DNA of 64,000 nt from Desulfobacter vibrioformis DSM 8776 (GCF_000745975.1 NZ_JQKJ01000004.1:62001-126000), one strand, 5' to 3'. Counted from the stretch's first letter, positions 48,166 through 58,409 are shown. The notes: generated by a model not told the origin, from the sequence alone. Numbers and translations are program-made.

Positions 48166-49851
48166 ATGAAAACAAAAATCAGAACCATGATCCTGGATGC
48201 GGCCCGCAATGCCTTTGAAAAGGGGCTGCTGCCTTCGGACCAGGTGCCGGAATTTGAGGTCGAAACGCCTAAACATGACGGTCAGGGCGATTTTTCAACC
48301 AATTTTGCCATGGTGTCGGCAAAGCTGCAGAAGATGGCACCGGCAAAGATTGCCCAAAGCCTTGTTACATCCATGTCCGATTGGCCCGACGCCTCTTTGG
48401 GGCCGGCACTGGAAAAGATAGAGGTGGCAGGACCTGGGTTCATCAACTTTTTTTTATCCCCCGGGGTCTGGCATCCGGTGGTGGACCAGGTGCTGAACCA
48501 GGATACATCCTTTGGTGCTTCTGCCATGGGCAGGGGTAAACGGGTCCAGGTTGAATTTGTATCGGCCAATCCCACGGGTCCGCTTCATGTGGGGCACGGC
48601 CGGGGGGCGGCTGTGGGAGATGCTGTCGGCAATATCCTTTCCTTTGCAGGTTTTGATGTGCAAAAGGAATATTATATTAATGACTCGGGCCGCCAGATCA
48701 GAACCCTTGGTACGTCGGTGTGGCTGCGTCTGCAGCAGATACAGGGAAAACCTGTGGATTTTCCCCAGGACTGTTACCAGGGCGATTATATCCGCGACAT
48801 TGCCCAGGAGGTGCTTGATGCCCGGGGAAAAGACCTTGCGGATGCCGATGAAAAACAGGGCATTGAGATCTGTGCCCGATTTGCCGCCGGAAAAATTCTG
48901 GCCGGTATCCGGTCTGATTTAGATGATTTCGGTGTCCGGTTTGACAACTGGTTCAGCGAGCAAAGCCTTTATGATTCGGGCCGGGTACAGGCAGCCATTG
49001 AAAATTTCAAAGGAAAAGACCTGATCTATGAAAAGGACGGGGCCCTTTGGTTTCGCACGGAAAAATTCGGGGATGAAAAAGACCGGGTGGTGGTGCGCAA
49101 CAACGGGCTTACCACCTATTATGCTTCGGACATCGCCTACCATGATGAAAAATACGAGCGCGGGTTTGACCGTGTCATTGATGTCTGGGGGGCGGATCAC
49201 CACGGATATATCAAACGTATTGATGCGGCTGTGGTGGCCACGGGACGCAAGAGCGAACAATTTGATGTGATTTTGGTCCAGCTTGTTAATCTGCTGCGGG
49301 ACGGAAATCCCGTACAGATGTCCACCAGGGCCGGAGAATTTGTGACGCTTAAGGATATTGTGGACGAAGTGGGAAAGGATGCTGCCCGGTTCATGTTTTT
49401 AAGCCGCAGTTATGATTCAGGTCTTGATTTTGACCTGGAACTGGCCAAAAAGAAGAGTTCTGACAATCCTGTCTATTATGTGCAGTACGTCCATGCCCGG
49501 ATTACCGGAATTCTAAATAAGGCAAAGGATGAAGGCATCATTGACCAGACAGATTTCAAAGCCGGCATTAACCTTGAAAAACTAGTGGCTGACGAAGAAC
49601 TCAATTTGATCAAGCAGGTCGCAGGTTTCCGGGAACAAGTGGAAAAGAGTGCGGAAACCCTTCATCCCCACGTGATTTTTACCTATTTGATGACCCTTGC
49701 CTCGGCCTTTCATGCCTATTACAACCACCATAAGGTCATTGTGGCGGATAAACCGCTTTCCCTGGCCAGGCTTTCCCTGGTTCTGGCGGTTAAAAAAGTG
49801 ATTCGTAACGGGTTGTCGCTTTTAGGGGTGTCCGCACCTGAACGAATGTAG
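48166..49851 (+). CDS. argS: Arginyl-tRNA synthetase
   Basis: Class I aminoacyl-tRNA synthetase, 561 residues. The HIGH-like motif is [16 protein letters not shown]; the [11 protein letters not shown] region stands in for KMSKS. The N-terminal Arg-S additional domain and the C-terminal DALR anticodon-binding domain ([20 protein letters not shown]) are present. Confidence 0.97.
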   Translation: MKTKIRTMILDAARNAFEKGLLPSDQVPEFEVETPKHDGQGDFSTNFAMVSAKLQKMAPAKIAQSLVTSMSDWPDASLGPALEKIEVAGPGFINFFLSPGVWHPVVDQVLNQDTSFGASAMGRGKRVQVEFVSANPTGPLHVGHGRGAAVGDAVGNILSFAGFDVQKEYYINDSGRQIRTLGTSVWLRLQQIQGKPVDFPQDCYQGDYIRDIAQEVLDARGKDLADADEKQGIEICARFAAGKILAGIRSDLDDFGVRFDNWFSEQSLYDSGRVQAAIENFKGKDLIYEKDGALWFRTEKFGDEKDRVVVRNNGLTTYYASDIAYHDEKYERGFDRVIDVWGADHHGYIKRIDAAVVATGRKSEQFDVILVQLVNLLRDGNPVQMSTRAGEFVTLKDIVDEVGKDAARFMFLSRSYDSGLDFDLELAKKKSSDNPVYYVQYVHARITGILNKAKDEGIIDQTDFKAGINLEKLVADEELNLIKQVAGFREQVEKSAETLHPHVIFTYLMTLASAFHAYYNHHKVIVADKPLSLARLSLVLAVKKVIRNGLSLLGVSAPERM

Positions 49852-49865
49852 GAGGAGGATTTAGG

Positions 49866-50678
49866 ATTCACGTTATCGGGACATATGGCAGATATTTTTT
49901 AATCGGTATCTGGATGTTTGGTCTCGGGGTGCTTGTGGGCAGAGACGTAAAGCCTGTCCTGTTTGAAACCCGGCCTTTTCAGGAACGCCTTGCTCAAATG
50001 GTCAGTGAGCTTTCTGCCAAAACGCCTGAAAAGGAAAAAGTAGATCTTAAATTTTATGATGTCCTTGAGGAACCGGTATTTCATCAGGTTAAAAGCAAGA
50101 CAGAAGATTCCGGGGAAATCACTCCGGGTCCGGAAATCGGGAAATCGGCGTCAACACAGCCAACACCGGATACTTCCCAGGCTGAAGAGATTCCTGTCAA
50201 GCGCAGTAAAAAACTGGCCACCTGGTATCAGGCCGGGCAGGGTCATGGCAATGAGCCTGCCCCGGCCCCGCCAGCTAAAAAGAGTACGCCGGTAAAAACA
50301 GATAGAAAAACCGATGAAAAACAGACCGTGACCCTGCTTGCCCCCAAGACTTTAAAATCAAAAATCCCAACGGGTGAAAAAACAGAGGCACCACCCAAAG
50401 AAACCAGGCCCGGTACCGGAAAATCTCCGGCCCCGGCGGATGCGGATGGGGTATATACCATTCAGGTTGCGTCATATAAGAATTTAAATGATGCCTTGGC
50501 CCAGATGGTTCTTTTGAGTAAAAAGGGAATTACCTCCTACCGGGCCAGTGCTAAGATCAACGGGGACACCTGGTACCGGGTCAGGACCGGTTCCTTTGCC
50601 GATTACAAAGCGGCCAGTGCCCGGCTGGCACAGCTTGCCGGTTCAGGCGTTAACGCCATGATCATAAAAAAGGAATAA
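49866..50678 (+). CDS. SPOR domain protein with N-terminal membrane anchor
   Basis: A division/peptidoglycan-associated protein. The C-terminal SPOR domain (YTIQVASYKNLNDALAQMVLL to ARLAQLAGSGVNAMII) binds denuded glycan. The middle is a Pro/Lys/Thr-rich linker. The first ATG (49914) would cut the membrane segment short. In frame upstream, an ATT at 49866 lies 7 bases after GGAGGAGG and would give MHVIGTYGRYFLIGIWMFGL, a full anchor. ATT starts are rare; a sequencing difference is an alternative. The shorter form is 254 residues, the longer 270. Confidence 0.75.
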   Translation: MHVIGTYGRYFLIGIWMFGLGVLVGRDVKPVLFETRPFQERLAQMVSELSAKTPEKEKVDLKFYDVLEEPVFHQVKSKTEDSGEITPGPEIGKSASTQPTPDTSQAEEIPVKRSKKLATWYQAGQGHGNEPAPAPPAKKSTPVKTDRKTDEKQTVTLLAPKTLKSKIPTGEKTEAPPKETRPGTGKSPAPADADGVYTIQVASYKNLNDALAQMVLLSKKGITSYRASAKINGDTWYRVRTGSFADYKAASARLAQLAGSGVNAMIIKKE

Positions 50679-50680
50679 AA

Positions 50681-50968
50681 ATGAAAATATCACAGCAGGA
50701 AGTGGAAAACATAGCCCATCTGGCCCGGCTGGATGTGGATGATGATCTCAAGGAAACCCTGGCTGGTCAGCTCAGTGATATCCTTGATTATATTGACGCC
50801 CTCAAGGACGTGGATGTTGACGGGGTGACACCGGCATCAGGGGCGGCATTCATGAACAATGTACTCAGGGAAGACCGCCGGGAGCCGTCACCGGGTCCGG
50901 ATGTGACCCTGGCCAATGCACCGGAACGTGACCAGGATTTCTATATAGTGCCAAGAGTGGTGAAGTAG
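50681..50968 (+). CDS. gatC: Asp-tRNA(Asn)/Glu-tRNA(Gln) amidotransferase subunit C
   Basis: The 95-residue small subunit of GatCAB: ISQQEVENIAHLARLDV and the C-terminal REDRREPSPGPDVTLANAPERDQDFYIVPRVV are typical. It stabilises GatA/GatB. It is separated from gatA by an inserted repeat. Confidence 0.93.
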   Translation: MKISQQEVENIAHLARLDVDDDLKETLAGQLSDILDYIDALKDVDVDGVTPASGAAFMNNVLREDRREPSPGPDVTLANAPERDQDFYIVPRVVK

Positions 50969-50997
50969 TCTCCCCAAAAAAAGACGAGAGTGTAAGG

Positions 50998-51274
50998 ACT
51001 TGAGTTTTCGGAAAATAGTTATCAAAATTCATCATTAATGGCATGAATTTTGATTTGGCCCTTATAGGGCCTTTAAATACAGGTATTTTGTTTTCCAATA
51101 AAACGAAATCAAAAATTATGCCGCAAATTCAAAAAAATAGTAAAATCCCATTAAAAAACTTAAGGTATTGATATTATTGATGTAATTAAACATTAAGCAA
51201 TGATTATACCATAAAAACAGGGTGTAATATAACCAATTGATATTAAACAAAAAACATTTTCCGAAAACTCAAGT
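50998..51274. mobile_element. 277-bp MITE between gatC and gatA
   Basis: Perfect 18-base inverted termini (ACTTGAGTTTTCGGAAAA at 50998-51015; reverse complement at 51257-51274) with a direct AAGG on each side (50994-50997 and 51275-51278). The interior has further hairpins (CAAAATTCAT/ATGAATTTTG, GGCCCTTATAGGGCC) and no gene. The right AAGG is the ribosome-binding site of gatA. Confidence 0.82.
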
Positions 51275-51285
51275 AAGGAAATAAA

Positions 51286-52758
51286 ATGAATCTGCATACC
51301 CTGACCATTGCCCAGGCCCAGGACCTTTTGGCCCAAAAGGAAATATCTTCGGTTGAACTGACTCGGGCCTTCCTTGACCGTATTGAGCAATATGACAATA
51401 ATATTGCAGCCTTTATTACCGTAGACCCGGAACTTGCCCTGGAACAGGCCGAACAAGCGGACCGGACTATTGCCAAAGGGGAGAATCAGCCTTTCACCGG
51501 GATCCCCGTGGCCCTGAAAGATGTTTTATGTACAAAGGGGGTTAAAACCACCTGCGCATCTAAGATTCTTGAAAATTTTGTGCCCCGGTACGACGCCACG
51601 GTGGTGGAGAAATTTAAAGCCCAGGATGCCGTGCTCATCGGCAAGACCAATATGGATGAATTTGCCATGGGGTCTTCCACCGAGAACTCAGCCTTTTTTG
51701 TTACCCGCAATCCCTGGAATACTGACCATGTGCCTGGCGGTTCCTCCGGCGGATCTGCTGCTGCCGTGGCAGCCCGGTTCTGTGCCGGGGCCGTGGGCAC
51801 GGACACGGGTGGTTCCATCCGCCAGCCAGCCTCCCATTGCGGTGTGGTGGGACTCAAACCCACCTATGGCCGGGTGTCCCGGTTTGGCGTGGTGGCCTAT
51901 GCATCATCTTTGGATCAGGTGGGTCCCATTACCCGGGATGTGACGGACACGGCCATGATGCTCAATCTCATGGGAGGCCATGACCCCAAAGATTCCACCA
52001 GCTCACCTGAACAGATGCCTGATTTTACAAAGGGCATTGCCATGTTCAAGGACAAGGGCCTTGCCGGAATGACCGCAGGCATCCCCAAGGAATTTTCATA
52101 CCTCGGGGGCATTGATCCCGAAGTTAAGGCTATGTTTGAAAATGCCCAAAAGACTCTGGAAGGGTTGGGCGTGACCATTAAGGAAATTTCTCTGCCCCAT
52201 ACCAATTATGTGGTGGCGGCCTATTATATCATTGCCCCCTGTGAAGCCAGTGCCAACCTGGCCAGGTTCGACGGGGTGAGGTACGGGTACAGGGATATGG
52301 GGTCCGACGATCTCATTGAAATGTACAAGAAAACCAAGTCCAAAGGATTTGGGCTTGAGGTCCAGCGCAGGATCATTATCGGCACCTATTCCCTGTCCTC
52401 GGGGTATTATGATGCATATTACGGCCGTGCCTCCCAGGTCCGGGCTTTGATTATGGATGATTTTAAACGGGCCTTTGAGGCGTGCGATATTATTTTGTCT
52501 CCTGTGGCGCCTACCCCGGCGTTTAAAATTGGTGAGAACGTGGAAGATCCTTTGACCATGTATTTAAGCGATATATTTACCCTGTCCTGTAACATGGCAG
52601 GAATCCCCGGGATTTCAGTGCCCGCAGGCATTTCCTCCACCGGGCTTCCCATGGGCCTTCAGATGATGGCCCGGCATTTTGATGAAATGTCGCTGATCCG
52701 GGCAGGATTTGGATTTGAACAGGCCGTGGGTAAACCTATTGAATTTCCGGAATTGTAA
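51286..52758 (+). CDS. gatA: Asp-tRNA(Asn)/Glu-tRNA(Gln) amidotransferase subunit A
   Basis: Glutaminase subunit of GatCAB, 490 residues of the amidase signature family. The catalytic Lys is in PVALKDV, and the serines in [14 protein letters not shown] and [12 protein letters not shown]. gatB is not in this window. The tRNA-Gln gene and this complex suggest transamidation of Glu-tRNA(Gln) or Asp-tRNA(Asn). Confidence 0.96.
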   Translation: MNLHTLTIAQAQDLLAQKEISSVELTRAFLDRIEQYDNNIAAFITVDPELALEQAEQADRTIAKGENQPFTGIPVALKDVLCTKGVKTTCASKILENFVPRYDATVVEKFKAQDAVLIGKTNMDEFAMGSSTENSAFFVTRNPWNTDHVPGGSSGGSAAAVAARFCAGAVGTDTGGSIRQPASHCGVVGLKPTYGRVSRFGVVAYASSLDQVGPITRDVTDTAMMLNLMGGHDPKDSTSSPEQMPDFTKGIAMFKDKGLAGMTAGIPKEFSYLGGIDPEVKAMFENAQKTLEGLGVTIKEISLPHTNYVVAAYYIIAPCEASANLARFDGVRYGYRDMGSDDLIEMYKKTKSKGFGLEVQRRIIIGTYSLSSGYYDAYYGRASQVRALIMDDFKRAFEACDIILSPVAPTPAFKIGENVEDPLTMYLSDIFTLSCNMAGIPGISVPAGISSTGLPMGLQMMARHFDEMSLIRAGFGFEQAVGKPIEFPEL

Positions 52759-52772
52759 CCCAGAGAAAGCTG

Positions 52773-52945
52773 AACCACGGAAAGCACGGAAGAACACGGA
52801 AATGAGTTTGATTTTTTAACGAAGAGACTTATGTGGTCCGTCGAACTTAAAATTAGGATTACTGATCAACTTTGGCAGTCACCCAAAAGTACAGGTTGAG
52901 CGCCTTGCACTCTAACTTTCAGTGCTTTCAGTGTCTTCCGTGGTT
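52773..52945. repeat. Inverted repeat element with AACCACGGAA termini
   Basis: AACCACGGAAAGCAC... at the left and ...GTGCTTTC(A)GTGTCTTCCGTGGTT at the right form imperfect inverted termini of about 25 bases around a 120-base centre without a gene. Related ACCACGGAA repeats are, to my memory, common in many bacterial genomes. No clear target duplication was seen. Confidence 0.6.
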
Positions 52946-52967
52946 ATATAAACAAAGGAAAATGAAC

Positions 52968-53159
52968 ATGTCCACTGCAATGCCCCAGGGCGATGCCCTG
53001 AAAAAAGCTATTTTGTGGGTATCTGAGAAAAGAAAGGCCCAGCCGGACCTGAATGCGAAAAAACTGGCTGATGACGCCTGTCTGCAGTTTGATTTAAGTC
53101 CAAAAGACAGCGAATTTCTGCTGCGTTTTGTAAAGGAAAATCCGGCTACGCCTTCATGA
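52968..53159 (+). CDS. Small hypothetical protein upstream of mutL
   Basis: About 63 residues from the ATG at 52968 (or 65 from 52962), after an AAAGGA site. It is helical and charged (DALKKAILWVSEKRKAQPDLNAKKLADDACLQFDLSPKDSEFLL). The frame extends upstream into a repeat, which is not used. Its end overlaps the mutL ATG by 4 bases. No family recognised. Confidence 0.6.
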   Translation: MSTAMPQGDALKKAILWVSEKRKAQPDLNAKKLADDACLQFDLSPKDSEFLLRFVKENPATPS

Positions 53160-55048
53160 GCAGAATCCGTATTCTTCCTGATATCCTGTCCAACCAGATC
53201 GCGGCAGGAGAAGTGGTCCAGCGGCCGGTTTCCGTGGTGAAAGAACTGGTGGAAAACGCCATGGATGCCGGGGCGGATCGGATAATTGTGGAGATTGAAA
53301 ACGGCGGGAAAACTTTAATCCGTGTTTCGGACAACGGGTGCGGGCTTTCCCGGGATGAGGCAGTGCTGTCACTGGAACGATATGCCACATCCAAGATCTA
53401 CACCAAGGAGGACCTGTTTTCCATTTCCACATTCGGATTCAGGGGCGAGGCCCTGCCGTCCATTGCATCTGTATCTAAATTCAGTCTTGTGTCCCGTACA
53501 AAGGAGAACGCCGTTGCCACCCGGGTGGACATGAATGGCGGCAAGCTTTCCGGGGTAACAGATACCGGCGCGCCTGTGGGCACAATGGTGGAAGTGCGGC
53601 AGTTGTTTTTCAATACCCCTGCCCGAAGAAAATTTTTAAAAAATGAAAATACCGAAGCCGGGCATATTGCCGATGCTTTGGCCGGCCTTACCCTGGGAAA
53701 CCCCGGGGTGGGATTCCGCCTTGTGGTCAACCACAGATCCGTCAAAAGCTATCCCCCGGGCCAGACCCTTTTTCAGCGGGCCCAGATGGTGCTGGGTAAA
53801 GAAGCGGCTGATTATTTATATGACATGCAGTGGCCGGATACGGATGACGGCGGGGATAGCGGCCTGCCCGGGTTAGCTATCCGCGGGGTGTGCGCCAATC
53901 CCGGTGTTACCCGCAGTACGGCTAACCGGATTTTTCTGTTCGTCAACCGGCGCCTTGTGTATGACCGGGGTCTGATCTCCGCCATGTTCCAGGGGTACCG
54001 GGGCAGAATCATGAAAGGGCGGTATCCTGTGGGGGCGGTGTGCGTGGAACTGCCCTGCGACCAGGTGGATGTAAACGTCCACCCGGCAAAGCGTGAAATA
54101 AAATTTATTACCCCCGGCCCTGTTTACCAAGCCTTGTCCCTTGCCGTGGCAAACGCCCTGTCCCGTGGTCAGGCTGATAACTTGTCCTATTCCAGGGCTT
54201 TCATGGCTGGAAAAAAGGATACGCCAACGCCTGTCCAGGTTACACTGAAATCCGCATCCCTGCCAGAAAAGAGATCGACGCCTGACTTGTTTGAAAGTGT
54301 CTCTGCCCCGCAGCCGTCACCTGTGTATGAGGCTGTTAAGCCTTTTTCCGAATCCCTGAAGGCTGCTGAACCCCTGGAAAAATCCTGGGGTCCGGAACCG
54401 GAAACAAAACGCCTGCCCCACGCTTTTCCGGCTGACCATGCAAATCAAACCTCAGGGCAGGGCATTACAATGCCCCCTAGGGTTATCGGTCAGGTGCTCA
54501 ATATTTATATTGTGGTGGAAAAGGAGAATCACCTGATACTGGTGGACCAGCATGCGGCCCATGAACGCATTGTCTTTGAACAGCTTTTAAACCGTTACCG
54601 GCGTATGGATGTCCAGAGTCAGTCCCTGGCGGTTCCAGAGGTCCTGGAACTGAGCCACAAGGAAGCCGTGGTCCTTGAATCCATCATGGCGGATCTGGCT
54701 GATTTGGGTATTCGGATTGAACCCTTTGGCGGGACGTCGTTTATCATAAAATCAGTGCCTGTGCTGGTGGAGGAAAAGCATGTGGGGCCCATGGTGGTGG
54801 AAATGGTGGAGAACATCAGCCATGCCGACGGCCTAGGCCCTAAAGATGACTGGCTTGAACATGCCCTTGCCACCATGGCCTGCCACCGGTCTGTGCGGGG
54901 CGGACAGTCCATGTCACTAGAGGAAATGACAGCGCTTGTGGCGCAGTTGTTCACCTGTGAAAATCCCATGCACTGCCCCCATGGACGTCCCGTTTTTGTG
55001 TCGTTTGATGCCCGCAGTCTTGAAAAGCTGTTTAAAAGACTTGTTTGA
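53156..55048 (+). CDS. mutL: DNA mismatch repair protein MutL
   Basis: 630 residues. The GHKL ATPase N terminus has IAAGEVVQRPVSVVKELVENAMDAGAD and GFRGEALPSI. The C-terminal domain carries DQHAAHERIVFEQ, matching the DQHA-x2-E-x4-E endonuclease motif, and CPHGRP. It should therefore be a nicking MutL, as in bacteria without MutH. A Pro-rich linker spans about 340-440. Confidence 0.96.
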   Translation: MSRIRILPDILSNQIAAGEVVQRPVSVVKELVENAMDAGADRIIVEIENGGKTLIRVSDNGCGLSRDEAVLSLERYATSKIYTKEDLFSISTFGFRGEALPSIASVSKFSLVSRTKENAVATRVDMNGGKLSGVTDTGAPVGTMVEVRQLFFNTPARRKFLKNENTEAGHIADALAGLTLGNPGVGFRLVVNHRSVKSYPPGQTLFQRAQMVLGKEAADYLYDMQWPDTDDGGDSGLPGLAIRGVCANPGVTRSTANRIFLFVNRRLVYDRGLISAMFQGYRGRIMKGRYPVGAVCVELPCDQVDVNVHPAKREIKFITPGPVYQALSLAVANALSRGQADNLSYSRAFMAGKKDTPTPVQVTLKSASLPEKRSTPDLFESVSAPQPSPVYEAVKPFSESLKAAEPLEKSWGPEPETKRLPHAFPADHANQTSGQGITMPPRVIGQVLNIYIVVEKENHLILVDQHAAHERIVFEQLLNRYRRMDVQSQSLAVPEVLELSHKEAVVLESIMADLADLGIRIEPFGGTSFIIKSVPVLVEEKHVGPMVVEMVENISHADGLGPKDDWLEHALATMACHRSVRGGQSMSLEEMTALVAQLFTCENPMHCPHGRPVFVSFDARSLEKLFKRLV

Positions 55049-55126
55049 GGCCGGGGGATGGGATATAAAAGTCATTAACTTAAGCGTTAATGTCAAGAAA
55101 CTGGAGACAAGAAACAAGAGGGTGAA

Positions 55127-55160
55127 GCGCCTTTGGCGCACATTTTATATGCCTTTTTTC
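55127..55160 (+). terminator. Possible terminator after mutL
   Basis: GCGCC-TTT-GGCGC hairpin (55127-55139) followed after 12 bases by a T-tract. The distance from stem to T-run is larger than usual. Confidence 0.35.
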
Positions 55161-55223
55161 CGATGTTCCGAGTCCCTGGGGACCGGCATCATTTTTAATC
55201 TGACTGGAGTGTAAGGAAAACCC

Positions 55224-56864
55224 ATGCGAAAATTCACGCAAATATTTTTTGCTTTCAGAACAGCGGTTGCGGTCTTGACCTTTTTTGCTTTCTGGACAGC
55301 AGCGGATTCGGGATTGTGCAGTGAAACAAAAACCGTGGCTGTCTTCCCCTTTGAAATGAATTCGTCCCAGGATCTTGGTTTCCTGCAGAACGGATTGTTC
55401 TCAATGCTTTCCTCAAGGCTTTCCGATGCCGGGAAAGTGGATGTTCTGGACCGGGAGACCGTTGACAAGGCCCTGGCCGGGGCAAGGGCAAGCGGGCTTG
55501 TAAAAGGCGGTTTCAATGAAGGGGTTGCCCGGAATATAGGTGCGCAGATGGGTGTGGATTACATCCTTTTCGGCAGTCTTACCCATTATGGGGAAAGCAT
55601 CAGTCTGGATGCCGCCATGGTGGATGTTACAGGAAAAAAAGAAACCCTTGCCTTTTTCGAGCAGAGCAATGCCATGGGCGATGTCATCCCCCTGGTCAAC
55701 TCCTTTGCCGGTGATATTAATATGAAGGTGTTTAACCGTAATATTGATAACAAGCTGTATGCCCGGCCCCAGGAACAGAACCCGACCCTTGGGGGGCTGC
55801 AGTACGCCGGTAGTCCCGGCCTCTATGGCGGCGGCATGATGGCCATGCAGGCAAGCCAGGGATTCACCACCCATCTTAAGATGGCGGACGTGATCCGGGC
55901 CATGGCCACCGGCGACCTGAACAAAGACGGTCGTCTTCAGGTTGTTACCGCAACGGATTCTTCACTTCAGATTTACCATCTTGAAGGCAGCCTGCTCACC
56001 GAAGAGACCCACCTGGATTACGCATCCTATTTGAGAATCATCGGGCTGGATGTGGCGGATATTAACGGCAACGGGTATCCGGAAATTTTTGTTACGGCCA
56101 TGACAATAAACAGGGAAACCCTTTCCTCCTTTGTGGTGGAATATAATGGATCATCATATACAACGATTCAGGATGGCCTGTCTTATTATTTCCGTGTGAT
56201 GGATTCTGACGATGGAAATCCCGTGCTCTATGCCCAGGAGAAAGGCAGAGGGCCATATGCCGGAAAAATCTACATCATGAGTCCGACCAATGACACCTAC
56301 CGGGAGGAAAAGGCCATCCGTATGCCCAGGGGCACATCCGTGCTTTCTCTGGCCCGGGGACCGGTCCGGGAGGGAAATGCCGATGAATTTTTAAGCATTA
56401 ACCAGCATCATCGTCTGGTACTCATTAACGAGGCCGGGTCCAATGAATGGGAGAGTACGGAAAAATACGGGAAAACCAATAATTATTGGTTTTCAGGTGC
56501 CCAGGGCGCGGATGACAGTTATCGGGAGCGGGAATATTTTAATCCGAGAATCAAGTTTCATCCCGTGGGAGAGGAGCAGAAAAAGAAAGTTTTTATTATT
56601 ACAAATAATGAGCTTGGCGGCGGTGCCATCGGCCGGATTAAACGGTTCAAGGAAGGGCGTGTTGAAATTATGTCCTGGAACGGCATAGCCCTTGCGCCGG
56701 TATTCCAGACAGTCCCCCTGCAGGGCTGGGTCTCTGATTTCAATATTGCCGATATTGATAATGACGGGATAGAGGAGATGGTGATTTCCGTTGTGACCCG
56801 GTCCAAGATCGCCATCCTTGCCGATGATAAGACATCGAACATTATTTCCTATAAATTGAAATAA
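55224..56864 (+). CDS. Exported protein with TolB-like N domain and FG-GAP repeats
   Basis: 546 residues with an N-terminal signal-like segment (about 1-32). Residues 35-170 look like the nucleotide-independent TolB/CsgG-type domain seen in many envelope proteins (VAVFPFEMNSSQDLGFLQNGL, GVDYILFGSLTHYGESI). The rest (about 215-540) has FG-GAP/VCBS-type units with Ca-binding-like loops (DLNKDGRLQVVTA, DINGNGYPEIFVTA, DIDNDGIEEMVIS). Suggested role: periplasmic or outer-membrane assembly. No partner is obvious; porins follow. Confidence 0.75.
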   Translation: MRKFTQIFFAFRTAVAVLTFFAFWTAADSGLCSETKTVAVFPFEMNSSQDLGFLQNGLFSMLSSRLSDAGKVDVLDRETVDKALAGARASGLVKGGFNEGVARNIGAQMGVDYILFGSLTHYGESISLDAAMVDVTGKKETLAFFEQSNAMGDVIPLVNSFAGDINMKVFNRNIDNKLYARPQEQNPTLGGLQYAGSPGLYGGGMMAMQASQGFTTHLKMADVIRAMATGDLNKDGRLQVVTATDSSLQIYHLEGSLLTEETHLDYASYLRIIGLDVADINGNGYPEIFVTAMTINRETLSSFVVEYNGSSYTTIQDGLSYYFRVMDSDDGNPVLYAQEKGRGPYAGKIYIMSPTNDTYREEKAIRMPRGTSVLSLARGPVREGNADEFLSINQHHRLVLINEAGSNEWESTEKYGKTNNYWFSGAQGADDSYREREYFNPRIKFHPVGEEQKKKVFIITNNELGGGAIGRIKRFKEGRVEIMSWNGIALAPVFQTVPLQGWVSDFNIADIDNDGIEEMVISVVTRSKIAILADDKTSNIISYKLK

Positions 56865-57001
56865 CGGGTGAAACATTGAAAAAACAATTGACAAATATAT
56901 TAGAATAGCATTAGAAGAAAGACTGATTTGGCATCCTGTTTTTAAAAGGAAGGCAGGGTGCCGGATTTCAGGCAGTAAATAAACCCTAAAAGGAGAAAAA
57001 G

Positions 57002-58069
57002 ATGAAAAAAATTATTGTAGCTGCTTTAGCGCTTGCGCTGATGGCAGGATCTGCGTATGCAGCAGAGTGGAATTTTTACGGGGAAGCCATGATTTATACG
57101 GTTTGGACCGATGCAGACACCATTAATGGTGCTGACGGCGACACCCAGTTTGCTGAAGGCCTGTATGATGCTTCCAAAATTGGTGCCGAAGTTAAAGTAT
57201 CCGATGAATTGTCCGGGCAGTTTGAATATGGTACAGAGAATGGAAATGCTACTGTCCGTCTGCTCTATGGTGAATGGAACTTTGGTTCCGGCATCCTGAC
57301 TGTTGGTAAGGCTTATAGCCCCATCCATGTGACTTACTCCAATCAGCTTGTGGCCGGGGAAGAAGGACAAGATCTTGGTCTTGGTGGGTTTGGTGATTTT
57401 GACCAGAGCCGTGTTGCTCAAGTGAAATTGACTTTCGGCGGTTTCTCCATTGCCCTGCTGAATCCTGAAGACAATGCCTGGGTTGCTCCAGGCCTGACAA
57501 ACGATGACTTAAAAGCTTTGGGTGGGGGATTTGATACCCAAACTGTAATGCCCATGATTGCTGCTTGTTACAAAGCAGCCTTTGATATGGGAGAGGTCCA
57601 GATTGCCGGTGGTTATAACACTTTTGAAATCAATGATGATGAAGATATTGCTGCCTACACGATTGGCTTTGGTACTCAGTTGAACTTTGGTTCATTTGGT
57701 ACGTTTGCTACCTTTGTATGGGGGCAAAATATGGGTAATCTGGGTGCTGATAATGGCACTGAAGCCGCTGGTATGGCCGTGTATCGTGGTATTGGTACTG
57801 ACGTTGACGATTGTGAATCCATTGGTGCTACCGTTGGTGTAACTTATGCCGTTAGTGACATGCTCACCCTTGAAGCTGGCTATGGTTACATTCATGATGA
57901 ATTAGACACTCTCAATACGACCTCCATTGCTCAGTCCTACTACATGCAGGCTGCTATTACCCTGGCTCCGGGTGTCACCGTTACTCCTGAAGTCGGTATG
58001 ATTGATCAGAGAGAAACCGGGGAGGATGAAACTATCTACTTCGGTGCTTGCTGGGCAATCGCTTTCTAA
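57002..58069 (+). CDS. Porin-like outer membrane beta-barrel protein
   Basis: 355 residues. Signal peptide MKKIIVAALALALMAGSAYA, then alternating amphipathic strands (EWNFYGEAMIYTVW, SGQFEYGTENGNATVRLLYG, VEAGYGYIHDELD-like repeats) ending in an aromatic residue (FGACWAIAF), the barrel signature. Strongly acidic. It is followed by an intrinsic terminator and is related in layout to the next barrel gene. Confidence 0.85.
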   Translation: MKKIIVAALALALMAGSAYAAEWNFYGEAMIYTVWTDADTINGADGDTQFAEGLYDASKIGAEVKVSDELSGQFEYGTENGNATVRLLYGEWNFGSGILTVGKAYSPIHVTYSNQLVAGEEGQDLGLGGFGDFDQSRVAQVKLTFGGFSIALLNPEDNAWVAPGLTNDDLKALGGGFDTQTVMPMIAACYKAAFDMGEVQIAGGYNTFEINDDEDIAAYTIGFGTQLNFGSFGTFATFVWGQNMGNLGADNGTEAAGMAVYRGIGTDVDDCESIGATVGVTYAVSDMLTLEAGYGYIHDELDTLNTTSIAQSYYMQAAITLAPGVTVTPEVGMIDQRETGEDETIYFGACWAIAF

Positions 58070-58105
58070 GCTAAAAACGAATACATATAAATCTGCCTGA
58101 ATTCG

Positions 58106-58142
58106 ACGGGCTGCAGATTTTAAACTCTGCAGCCCGTTTTTA
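58106..58142 (+). terminator. Intrinsic terminator after the first porin
   Basis: ACGGGCTGCAGA pairs perfectly with TCTGCAGCCCGT around an 8-base loop, followed by TTTTTATTT. Confidence 0.85.
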
Positions 58143-58166
58143 TTTGTACGGATAGGGAGAGCCGAT

Positions 58167-58198
58167 AGGGTGGGCACCGCTGCGCTTTTGCCTACCCT
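58167..58198. repeat. Short hairpin repeat AGGGTGGGCA/TGCCTACCCT
   Basis: An inverted pair with a 12-base centre and one G-T pair. The sequence type (GGGTGGGCA...TGCCCACCC) is a widespread intergenic repeat, as I recall. It lies in the 340-base gap between the two barrel genes. Confidence 0.45.
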
Positions 58199-58409
58199 GC
58201 AACTACACAATTGTGTGCGGGTCAAATTTGTAATTGGTGGAATGGTTACAAACATGTTGACAACAGCCTGGGATTTCTGATTAAGTAATCGTAATTTTTT
58301 TCGTAAAAGCCGGTTTTATATTTTATAAAAAAAACGGGTATTTAAAAAAGGAACACCTGTTTTCCTGGGCGGGAAAGTCCAATGTTAATCCCTTAACAAA
58401 GGGAAAAAG

